This document shows positions 1 through 11,700 of a stretch of DNA of 64,000 nucleotides, one piece after another. Below the pieces are notes generated by a model. It was not told the DNA's origin. It was given only the letters and a program-made list of their open reading frames with translations, and did no database searches. The stretch is from Patiria pectinifera (Eukaryota; Echinodermata; Asteroidea; Valvatida; Asterinidae). Where the stretch lies: positions 28,821,430 through 28,885,429 of the forward strand of contig CM057129.1 of the NCBI GenBank assembly GCA_029964075.1. The letters run 5' to 3'. Made by a program: the position numbers and the translations under genes. How positions within the stretch are numbered: position 1 is the first letter of the stretch; every line of letters begins with the position of its first letter.

Positions 1-170
1 CACCAAAAATAACGGGAGTACTTGTGCATGAGTTTACAGCAGCCACTTTTTTTGCCAATAGTGCTAGACCTTGGCAAGGCTCATTGGGAAAAACGGGCTG
101 GTGACTACAGTTAAAATGAGTTTGGCTACAATGACTCAACTTAATATCAATATAGATTCATAAAGCGCAA

Positions 171-1680
171 TTATCTGGAAACCCGATCAAGACGCCTACA
201 CACAAGTGTCATCTGCCGAGTGTCATCAGCAAAGAAGAGGAACTGGACACTGTGATGTCTGGCAATGTCACCTAATGGTAGTGTGTATGTTGAGAAGAAA
301 ACAGGACCCAGAAATGAGCCCTGTGGGACTCCGCAATCAGATTTAGTATCAGACTTAGTATCACCAAAAGACACTATTTGAGCTCTCTCTTCAAGGTACA
401 TGTACCGGCTTGATTCGTTGTTGAGCCAGGTGAGTGACGCCAAGCCTGTCGGAAAGACACTGCAGTAGAAGCTGGTGATCTACCATATCGAAGGCGGAAG
501 ATAAGTCAAGAAGAACCAGAAGAACCATCTGACAATTGTCGATGGCTTGAAGGATATTATTCCGACAAGAGCTGTCTCCACACAGTGCCCTTGTCTGTAT
601 GCTAACTGCCTATCCTCCAGGAGATTGTCGTCCTCTAAGTAACTTGTGAGTTGGCATAAGACAACTCTCCAGAACTTTGGAGACAAACGGCAGAGTTGAA
701 ACTGGTCTGTAACTGTACAACTATTGGGGATGAGGTTCTCTTTCTTCAAAAAAAGTGTCACATATGCCAAATTGTACTCTGTGGGCACCTCAGCAGTTTC
801 CAGCGAGGAATTAATGATGGAACTGATGCAGAGAGCAAAAGACATCGCCAAATGCTTCATCATCCATGTTGGAACTGGATCAAGTTGACAAGTCGTGTTA
901 GGAGATATGGCAATGATACCAACAATGTCGCCTATGGAGACAGGCTCAAATGTTGCTAAACTGGCAGAAACATTGGAATCTGGCTCAAATGTGGCTGCAA
1001 GCCCACTAGTTGAATCACAAACTATCTGGATCTTTACTACAAAGAGGACGCTAAATCTATTTGCCAGATCCAAGTTACTGGTGCTAGATGGTAAAGCAGC
1101 AGTCTTTGAGATGCTCAGGAGGTTCTGGAACATCTTGAATAATTGGTTTGGATCAATGGAACATTTCAATATTTTGGAATTCATGTATTCAATCTCAGCA
1201 TCATTGGTCATTAACCCCTTAAGGACGGGTGTAATGGGGGCATTCCTCCACACATAGAGCAAGTGGCCTGCATGACTGCACAGCCTTTGTGTGGTAGCGG
1301 GACTGCACAAAAGCAGCAGCTGTGGAACTACCCACTAGCCGTGAGCCACAGCGTACCACAGCTGGCAACTGCATTCCAATGAGGATTAGCGGCCGCGGCC
1401 ATGACAGCTTCCCGTGCGCATGGGGTTAATTTCAAATGTTGCGTTTTGCAACAAAGATGGTGCGATCTTCATGGGAATGTGACGCACGCCAATGCCTCTC
1501 AGCACACCTTACAACACGCTTGTAAGATCTAATGCGCTCCGAGTACCAAGGAATGTGCTGGCGGAGAGGAATGGATTTCACTGGTGGATGAGCATCCAAG
1601 ATTTCTCGAGACTTAGTGTTGTAGAGGTGGACTTTTTGAGATACGCCATCTATCGTATCTAATGAGAGAGAGGTGCGTAT
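171..1680 (-). mobile_element. Non-LTR retrotransposon (LINE, L2/CR1/jockey-like) relic, interrupted
   Basis: Minus-strand reading in order: YNTKSREILDAHPPVKS and PWYSERIRSYKRVVRCAERH (about 1640-1450; typical of the linker between endonuclease and RT), then RT fingers (1210-480), LLDLSSAFDMVDHQLLLQ (about 535-450, another frame), then GVPQGSFLGPVFFSTYTLPL and the catalytic FFADDT (about 340-240). Several frameshifts and a nested insertion break it. Endonuclease proper and both ends are missing, so it is a dead copy. Confidence 0.85.
1211..1429. mobile_element. Short TTAA-flanked insertion inside the LINE relic
   Basis: Sequence bounded by TTAACCCC and GGGGTTAA interrupts the LINE-derived reading. 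It is GC-richer than its surroundings and noncoding. The TTAA ends with short inverted CCCC/GGGG fit a piggyBac-type nonautonomous insertion. Confidence 0.55.
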
Positions 1681-1873
1681 ATCCTAAAAATACTGGATCA
1701 CTTAAAAAACTTTGTGAGAAAACTGCTTTCCTTCGCAGCAAACAATACAGTCTGTTATGAAAGGAAGCAGCGGGTTCTGTACCGGTATGTAGATACCTGT
1801 ACAGGTCGCAGGAGGGAAAACGGTTAAGTACATGTACATCGAGCAGTCCAATATACAGTAAATAATTATTCAG

Positions 1874-2404
1874 TTAAAGGGAATGTACAACAATTGCTTT
1901 TGCTGCTATTTTCAGAAATAAATGGATTTGGAGAATTAGCATGTTATAGCAAATATTGTTAAACTGACTTGTTTTACATTTTGGGCTTGTTTATGCTGGA
2001 AAAAAAAACCAAGAAAACCAGTCATTTTCTTGTAGGCTGGTTCCCCGACCCCACTTAAGATGAAACGGAGAAACGTAAAGACTTTGGGGAATTGTAAGGT
2101 CAAAGAATCACTCTAGCAGGTTTGTACCTCTTCACAGGTGTGTAATCTATTGCCAAGAAAATGCGGAATAACTAAATATGAAAAAAAATAGCATCAGGTT
2201 TTGAACAAAGCCAGTTTTTTCCAATGCTGGTCGGCCGACCAGCGTTGGAAAAATACAGTTTTTCTTGAAAATGCCAGCACACCAGGAGCCATGATTTTAC
2301 AGGATGCTTTAGACTGTCATTCCCTAACAATTCAGTAAGGTATTACGTGATAATTTGATCATTTCGTTTTTTTGATGTTTGCAAATGTTGTATCTTCCCT
2401 TTAA
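1874..2404. mobile_element. MITE family A copy 1 (TTAA-flanked, central 28-bp palindrome)
   Basis: Ends TTAAAGGGAATGTACAAC and AATGTTGTATCTTCCCTTTAA form inverted repeats. Core palindrome at 2221-2248 (CCAATGCTGGTCGG / CCGACCAGCGTTGG). Further copies at 9834, 20044 (half), 58615 and 59949. Confidence 0.8.
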
Positions 2405-2579
2405 TAGTTGGCAACAACCGCTACCAATTAGTGGAATTATTGCTTATTGATAAAGCTGCAGAGGCACCCAGCTTTGCAGAGTCGTACCGATGCGTTGAAA
2501 TGACACAAGTCCACCAATGATTTTACATTTGACAATCAAGCGTACTGGTGCTCAAGTTATGCCCAGTTACCATGGTTAC

Positions 2580-2712
2580 CTTCATAAGGTATGCAACCAT
2601 CAATACGGCCAAAGTGGCCCACAGGAATCCCATGATGATCATCATACCACCGACTGCCCGCCAGCCAGAGCTTGATGCGTTTGCTATTAGAACAATCCCA
2701 TTGTAAAATCCA
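2580..2712 (-). CDS. SCAMP: SCAMP alternative exon 8b (luminal loop and TM4)
   Basis: 133 bp, phase 2 in, phase 0 out, acceptor TTATGGTTAG after a poly-T tract, donor GTAACC. Encodes [40 protein letters not shown] and YLMK. It shares GGMMI.MG.LW and the helix end with 8a, and also carries a luminal-side sequon (N-A-S). Matches vertebrate CGWI...GIMMIIIAALFTASAV. Confidence 0.87.
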
Positions 2713-5700
2713 CTAACCATAAAAAAAAAACAGAAAAAAAAGAGAGCATGTACATGTCAAGTACTCAAGTCAGCAATTAAGACAGAATGCCAGTTGAGAA
2801 TGCCTGCTTTCAAGACTTCTCACAGGATTGGGGCTGTCCTAAATTTACTGTATTATACAAATAATGAATGTTTGTGAGTGCAATGGTAAGAATAATTTCA
2901 TGAGGTGACAGATGAAATGTTCCATTCCGCGAAGCCGAGTGGAATGGAACATTTCATCTGTCACCGAATGAAATTATTCTTTCCATTGCACGAACGTGAA
3001 ACTTTCATTATTTGTTTTATATAACGCCTGAATAAATCCTTGTCATCTGATTGGTTGACTTTTAATAGCCAATTTATTCAGATTAAAAACTGTTTGAAAG
3101 TTTGACAGGGAGGTTTTTCATATTTAATTTATGCAAACTGTTCAACAGGTTGAGAACCATTATATTTAAGCAATCTCGATTTAAAACAGCGCCACCGCCA
3201 GCAGCGATGACACCGTGCAATGGAAGTTCTATTCACCGTGCAATGAAACTTTCATTGTACTGTGCGTTGCACGCCGCGCGCGCGCGCTGTGCGTTGGGAC
3301 GAATAATTCAATAACATGTGATCCATGATCCACCAATCAGATGATGGGGATTTATTCAGGTGTTGTATAAACTCCAATATTCAACATCAACTGAAAATTC
3401 GAATTTTTCTGGCCGATCTGAATATTTGAGAACTAAAAAGAAATTCGCACATATATGTATACACACACGACTGTGATGTTATTTAATCGAAAAGTTGCAG
3501 TTTCTTATTGGCAGGTGCCACTTTTTTTGTTGACGGTAACTTTTGTCGACGGCGGTTTATTGTTCACATACTTTTTGTAGGTTGAAAACCCCTTTTACAG
3601 TTATAAAATAGTTACTGCAAAACACTCCAGCGCCCCATATCGTTCGCAGCACGCAAATTTCAACTGGTACACTTCTTCAAGCAAACTTTTTACCGGTGCA
3701 GTATGCTGCAGACGCAGTTCCAGCAGGCAGTTTCAAATATCCGATTATTTGGTCAAACACACTTCCAAGTAATCGAATCTTAAATTATTTGAAAATTGAC
3801 AGCCCTACCCAGGATCTCGTAGTTGTCTAAATTTGGTTTTTTTTTTGGTTGCTGCTTGCTTCCAAGTACGGTACGTACATCTAAACCAGATGTCTGCTCG
3901 ATGCCTGATGCTGTCATCTTAATGTTGTTCCTCTTGTGCACTAGGCTAATGTTGTGCATCGGGTCGGGTTGACCAGGCTCAACCGACCCCAAACATTATA
4001 GATAAAACAAATCCGAACCCAAATCTATTTGAACTCCCCAAATCAAACCAAACAGACTCAAACAGAAATTCAAGCAAAAACCGACCCAAACAACTGCATA
4101 TCTGCCTTGGGCAACTGTGTCCGTTTCTTGTGCCTCAACCTACCAGTGTCACATGAAAATTGTCGTCTCTCAGTAAAGAATCCTAACGTATGGTTACGGT
4201 GAAACACTGTAACTAACATGACCTACCGGTGTGCCCACACGGTATAGACAGTGCGTGATAGACTGCAAACCACATGCACGTTGGCGAGGTGGGTCGATGT
4301 TGGCTGCACTACTACATTTTGTAGGCACAGTAACTCTGTAGTAATGTTGTACCGTGTTGTTTTCGGTTTATTTCAGTTTATTTCGGGTATTTTACAAGGA
4401 GGCTTAACCGAACAGATCTGAGGTTGGGTCAGTTTCTGTTTCGGGTTTGCACAACATCATTGTGCACATCTGTTTTAAGTTGGTACATTTGCAGGGTTCT
4501 CCCCAAGATTTTTGCAAACCTGTGGGGGAAGTTTTGTTGTGATTCACCAACCTGCAAAGCCACGGCGTGGGGTTCGGGGCCCGCTTATCGGCATCAAGGG
4601 CTGAAAAATGTGATCGGCATTTTTGTCGGCGTATCGGGCCGCAATTCCAGCGTATCAGGCCGATACGCACGTTTGTACGTGGGGAGAACCCTGATATGTG
4701 AAATATGAACGCCGTACCAGCTTGTATGTGGTAAAACAAACGCAGACAAAAATGAGTGGAAAAAAAAGAAAATAAGAATAACCTGAAAAAAAATGACAGG
4801 TGTTTTGGCATGAGCCGAAACACCTTTTAAGCACATATTGGGAAATGATTAGCAGGAATTGCATGAAGTGGGGTGACTAATGTCTCTGTGATATAAAATG
4901 TCGCGAAGTGTCTGCTCGTGTAGCGCTCAGGGTGTCAAGAATGAAACTGACGCGTTGAAATGATGTACTGAAGACGGCATCTGTCCATCCCTTATGTGAT
5001 GAAGTATTGCAGCAGATCATTACCATTTTAAGGTACACAAGGATTATAAGGGCCAAGGCGCTCCATAGGCATCCCATGACAATCATCATCCCACCAACCG
5101 TCTTCATTGAGTAATTAGTTTTTGTTTTATCGGTCGCGTCCCCTGCCGATATCAGCCATATGCCGTTTACAATGCCGCTATCCATGAAAAAAGAAGACAA
5201 AGTCATATTTACATGTTCCTTAAGAATTTCATGTACACGCCAGTTAAGTGTTTCAACATTTTTAGAAGAAACAAATTTGCAACTTCCCCAGAATATCCTT
5301 TTGTTTGGCATGTTGGGGAGGAGGGAAACAGGGGGAGGTTTTATGACACAAAAAGGGAATGCATTTGCAATAATTTTCTGGGACTTAAACTTGCTCAAAT
5401 TTAAGTGTTCTAAAATATGCAAAGAGCACTGGAAGAATTAAACGTGGCTTCAACTCCAATCAGGGTATCAATGGTGCTCTGTTCTTAAGCAGGATACTTT
5501 GCAGTAACTACTTCCCTCTAATGGTGACTCGTGAGGGAGTTGGTCAGCGCAATTGATTAACTAATGGCAGGTCCAATATAAAGGGGACATAGGAGCCTCA
5601 TATTTTAAAGGGGGAACTTCATGGGTGACAAAGCTCTTTTTGTCTAGTCCAAAGTCTAATAGTACTGCAGATAGGTAATGGGATTGTACCTTTGATGATA

Positions 5701-8700
5701 CAAGCATGGCATTTGGCACACAGTCAGAGTGTGTCTTAAGCATCATCTGCGATGGCCCTATAGCCAAACATCTTTCTCATGACATACTCTGCGTGCCAAA
5801 TGTCAAGCTTGTATCATCAAAGGCACAATTTCCCCAAATATTTCCCCTATCTGCACAACTATAGGGGGGGGGGGCACAAGGGGGCACAAGGAGAGGGGTG
5901 GGGCACTAACTTTCTAACCCCTGTCTCCCATGCGTCAAGTGCCAAAGGTTGAACAACAGATTCTTTTGTAACAAACACACCAAGGACAATAAAGACAGAC
6001 AAATGTCCCGACGGACAAACAAACATCCTACCTGGAGCCCCATTGGTCTACTCCTATCGCTTGCACAACTGTGCAGAGGAACTGCGCAGCGAAGATGAAA
6101 AAGAACATGAAGAAATTGAAGGAACTATCACTCCTGCAAAAAGAGAGAGAAAAATTAAGAAATTTGAAGGAATTTGAGTATGATGGAACCCCTAATATAA
6201 TGCTCAAAGTTTCTTGTGCGGGGGCTTGTGCCTTGTTGAAATATAATTGAACAATCTGTATTTATATAAAGTCATAGGATTTGAATAACTTTTTTTGTTG
6301 AAAACTCACTTCCCTTTTGTCTTTCTTTCTTTGAAGAAACTGGTTTTAAACACGTGGCTGTGAATTTCCTCCAAGGGAGGACAATTTGTGCCCTCAAATT
6401 ACAGCAATAAATTGAGATTTCCTGGCGTGTTCGCACAAATATAGCAGCAGCAATGAACAGGAAATCAAGAGAATCATTTGGCACAAAGAGGTTTCCTTAT
6501 CTGATTTTTGTACTGACATTAGGTAATCATGATGTGGTCTTCTTGTGTGACATAGTATACAAATATTGAGTGGCTCAGAGTGAAACGGGAGGAAAATTAT
6601 CACAAGGTATAATCTGGACTTTTCCATTTCACGAGGCAAAGCCGACTGAACTGGAAAAGTTTTACCAAGCGATAATATTCCTCATATTTCACAATTTAAA
6701 GCCACTCAATATTTGTTTTATATAACTGACATATAGATCCTTGTCATTTGATATATTGGAACTTTTATTTCAATACAAATTTGGTGGAAAATTTATTTCT
6801 TTCTTCCAAACCACCCCTTCACAAAAATGAACCCAACTCTGTAACGCTGGCTCTTTGGAACAAACGCTGAACGCGCACACCAGCATGCATTTGCACACAA
6901 ATACCGCGTCACGGAACAAGCTTCAATCCTAACTGTTCAATAGTATTTCCCATTCCCCATGGACGAATGGGACTTTTTGAGCCCCAGCATGAATGGGAGC
7001 AATAACGAATGTCACGTGATGTTAGTTCCACCAATCAAATGACAAGGATCTGTATGTCAGTTATATAATACCAAAGTAATGACAGCAAAGTACCGATCCT
7101 TATAATAATGTGTGGTTGAGCATCACTCCTATGCTACACTGTGAATGTTGATGTAGGCATGTGTGCATTGTGCTGTGAATATGGAGAGCACTGATATGAT
7201 AACAGTTTTCCGAGGATGATTTGCACTGAATACGTTCCGGCTAAAGTGTCAACAAAGGACGGTGTGACAAAGTTCTACATAAATGGGATTGTTTGATTGG
7301 ATCAGATCTTTTTTTTTAACAATTCAAAAATTTTCAAGCAGTTTGACATTTCAAAAGAGGACTGAAACTGAAACTTAAAATCTGGCCCAATGTATCATTT
7401 TATCTAAAGAACTTTGCATGGTGTCCACTTTTGCTCGCACTATGCCAGACCTACATGTATGAATACATTACCTAAAGGCCTTGTACATCGGCCGATACCA
7501 GCAGATGAATGAACACGGCGTCCACAGGACAAAGAAGAGAATGGACAAGCCGAATGTAATGCCGCTATTTCCGCCGCTGCCAACGGCCAAGTACGACAGT
7601 GAGACGATCAAGTTGAGGAACAGGAAGAGGACGTACACTGCAGATGAGGATGGGATGACACAGACAAAAAAGAAACGGATAGAGCATGATCAATGGCCAT
7701 GTGTGGGATGATGTGTTGTGGGAATGTTGGTCCTAAATAGGCACTGATCCTAAGATGGCGACTATCCTCAGATGGGTGTGATTCTCAGATGAGCATGATT
7801 CACCTGAAGGCTCTGTACATGGGTCGGTACCAGCAGACGAATGAGCAAGGTGGCAGACAAGCCATGAAGAGAGCTGAGAGGCCGAGACACAGAGCGGCCC
7901 CCGAAACCACACCAATGGCTAGATAGCTCAGGCTGATGATGAAGTTAAGCAAAAGCAAGGCCGTGTAGACTTCAGTTTGGGAAAAGAAAAATATCAAGAC
8001 AGAAATAAGCAATAATAGGATGTTGGTTGCATGAGGTTTGGCAGTCTGGGCTCTGTTGACAGCATCCTCTTTGAAAATGACGACCCTGTTACATTCGCCC
8101 TTACAAAGGCGCTGGTGAGCCCTTATTTGAACCCTACATGTAACCTGAGCTCTCCTTAGTCACATGTGTTACCAATGACCAAGTGGCAACACTTCTACTG
8201 TACGTGTCATGTGTGCACAAGGAATGCTATGCATTGTCAAATATTTTTATCACTCGATTATTCTAACTTGGACTTGATTGAATGTTCAAATATTGGAACT
8301 GTGCTGATCAAGTTTACATGTAACATGATGCGCAAACCTAAACTGGCCGTTGATCAGGATTTGCACACGGAAATTGACAAAGAGCCTATTAATGTAATAT
8401 AAAGAACGGGCAGCAGAATGGCTGATATTGGACACTTGAAAAAAAGACAGTTTTCAAGTGAAGAAAAGTGGAGACACCTGCATCTCCACTATTACCCTGC
8501 TCAAAGTTCTTCAAACAAGAAATAAGGGAATTAATTGTAAGGATCTCTGCTCTGGCAGGGACAGGCTATGGGGACTGGAACATGGGTCTGAGATGTAAGC
8601 TAATGGCTGGATAATGAAGAAAGCAAAATGTTTAGAAGCAAAGCCTCGTACTTATGATACTCCGATATAAGCCTCGTCCCTGTCCGATATGGTCTTGCGG

Positions 8701-11700
8701 TTTGAATTTTATTCATCCACGTGGTTTGCTTTCTTGTATCGAAATATTACATCAAAAGGCAACATATTTTATAAAAATTTTGGACATGATGTACACCATG
8801 TACTCTAGGAACTCTCAATTTATTCAAATTTCCTTCAACTCTGCTCCCACATGACCCGAACCGGGAATCAAACTCAGGCCACAGCAGTGCGAGACAAGCA
8901 CTTGACACACTGCACCACCCGTGTCACCTTTCGCAATGTGTGACAGACTTGCGATGATATAATCGCAGCAAATGGTAAGAAATAAAAGGAACCGTGAGGT
9001 CAAGCTGGTGCATGGTTGCACATGATGACGATGTTTGCTCTTGGTGACCGCAATCGGGCATCAATGAGTTGTACCCTACCTGATAGCTTTGTAAAGGGGC
9101 CTGTACCAACAGACGAAGCCCATGCAGGTAAAGGCAGGGGCGAAAGCGATTGACAGGCCAAAGCACAGCGCATGGTTAAAGGTCCACCATACGCACAACC
9201 GAGCCATGCAACAAATAGCATTTAAGAGCATGCACACCATATAAACTGGATGGGGAAATAACAAGACCCAAGTTAGAATGGTGCCCAAGTTAAAATGTCT
9301 TCTTGCAACACTGTAGAAGCAACATGGCTTTGTCCCTCTTTAGTAAGCTGCTGAAAGGCAGAAATCATTCTTTATTCAAAATATCCATAAATTACAATGT
9401 AACAACTGTGATTCTTGAAAACAGATTTCACAATAAAAAACCGCTTCATTGAGCCCTGCTAAGTCACATTCTTGCAAGTCACATGTTGTTGCCAGAGTAC
9501 GCAGTAGCTGGGGCTTGTATCATCACTGGAACTGATTCACAAAAAAAAAAAAGTTCTACTTGCGTGTCCCTGCAAAATAAGAACTAAAGTAAAAAGAGCT
9601 TCTGAAAAGAACCGAGAAAACTCGACGTTTGGGACAGTATACTCTGTCAGTTGTCGGGAGACTGAGTGATTCTAACAATGAAGGGGTTGTTTTGTAGTAG
9701 AACTGAAAGTGTTGAAATCCCTCAGTCTTCTGACGACGGGCTGGGTATACTGTCTGTTACATGGTGCAATTGTTAACTTCAAATATTATCAGGAAGAAAA
9801 AGTACTTAAGTGAAAACAGCAAAGATGAACACTTTAAAGGTAATACAACATTTGCGAACATCAAAAAACAAAACTACATTTTGTACCAAATTATGATGAA
9901 ATACCTAACATTTGTACTTGGCTGTGAGTATATAATAGTCTCAAGCATCCTGTGAAATCATGGCACCCGGTGTGCTGTCATTTTCAAGAAAAATTGAATT
10001 TTGTATCAATTTCCAACGATGGTCAGCCAACCATCGTTGGAAAAAACTTGACTTTTTTTCAATTACATTGTACGTCCCCCAATTTACCAGATTTAGTTAG
10101 AGTCAACATTTTGTTTGCAATCAGTTACACACCATGTACGGGTGGAAGCCAACTAGTCTGGTTCTCCAACGTCTAAAAATTGGTTCATTTCGTCTAAAGT
10201 AGGTCAGGGGACTAGACTAGAAGAATAGCATTTTTTTCCTTGGTTTTTCCAGCATCTATGAACGCAAACTTTAAACAGGTCAGTGCAACAATATCATGTT
10301 AAATACTAACCCTCAAATCCATCCATCTCCGAAAATAATAGCAAAAGCAAATGTTGTATACTACCTTAACAGTTTATAGAATATACACAGAAACCTTCAA
10401 TTTATGGAATCATATCTGCCAAAGAGATTTCCTCTGCACTAACCCCATCTCCGCAATCATTCCAGTCGTGCCCGTTTAATCTGACTTAACAATTTAAAAA
10501 AAAGGACACGTCCTATCTAAAAGAAACAAAAAAACTGAGTGCTTGTTTTGAAACGCTGGCACTGGTTTCTAAACTGGCTATGCCACAACACTGGGCGGGT
10601 CACACAAAAATGGACTCAACACTAAGAAATTGCATCAATAGGCTTAAGACGTAATGACTTCACGCTTTGTTTACATGTACATGTGGGGTTTCCTATGAGA
10701 GCCAGGTGGGTTGGGTGTCTTCAGATCGATTAAAACTGTTACAAAATTGTTTACTCTTTGCAGTTGCAGAGTCCCAAGTTATAGAACACCAAATTCTTTT
10801 TTAAAACATAAAGTCTCACTAATATATATACCAAATGATTGTAAGGTGACAGTCCAACATGAAAAAGTAATAACATTTGGCACAAAATTATGTTGCTTAT
10901 TTGCTTCTTTTTCATTTGAATAATGAAAACTTCATTTGAAATCCAGAAACAATACTCACGGATCCAGATGAAATAGCCCATTTTGACGGTGCGCTGGAAC
11001 TCCAACGGAATGTCCACCGAGAAGTCTTGGTAGAAGCACGGCTTGACTGGGCAAAAACTAGGCAGCGGTGGCCAGTTGTTGACCCGAGCTGAAACACAAA
11101 ACAAACAAGTCATGCCATTATTGTAGTCATTTAGTAACCACATTTCTTATTATTGTATTTACTTTTTACTGTACAGGGTGAGTAAAAAAAAACCGAAACC
11201 CAAATGTTGGGACCATTGTTTTAGTGAAGTTCTGCATGTAGCACTTTCAAAATCTAGGATATGTAAGCCCAATTCATAAGCTTTCTTTTAGTACAAGAAT
11301 CATTCAAATCACTCATGCACTTATTAAGTTACGGATTTTTAAACACAACCGCCGTTTTAAGATTCTGTCCACAATCACAAAAAGTTCAGTGTTCTTTCAG
11401 CAAAACGAAAACAAATCACATAAGGATGAGTGTGAATTGTTTTTGTTTTGCTGAAAGAACGCAAACCTTTTTTGTGATCCGTGGACAGAACTTTAAACGG
11501 TGGTTGTGTTTACAATTCCGTAACTTATGTAAGATTTGAGGCTTTGCATGGTGGGGTATCGGTATCGTTTCGGTTTGCGGTAACACCATGTGGTAATAAC
11601 TACTGCTTAGAAGATATTAGTTCTGAAAAGAACTTGTCCTGCTTATTATCAACTTTGCTAAGTAGTTTTTTGTCTGACGATGACTAGAGCAGGCTAGTCG

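Larger units (their letters stand above)
1..2579. other. SCAMP intron or 3' region (left edge), repeat-filled
   Basis: No exon for the conserved SCAMP C-terminal tail was found on the minus strand here. The stretch holds a LINE relic with a nested MITE and a TTAA-flanked MITE. Positions 1-170 and 2405-2520 show nothing recognisable. Confidence 0.5.
2713..5023. other. SCAMP intron between alternative exons 8a and 8b
   Basis: Holds family B MITE copy 1 and the TIR element at 4492-4693. Remaining sequence shows no coding or RNA signature. Confidence 0.6.

Noticed and set aside
480..1310. 276-residue open frame on the minus strand
   Set aside because: It is part of a frameshifted LINE reverse transcriptase, with the rest in other frames; not a host gene.
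4877..5422. 181-codon minus-strand open frame taken as one gene
   Set aside because: Only 5024-5177 is coding-like (SCAMP exon 8a); the rest is intron that happens to be open.
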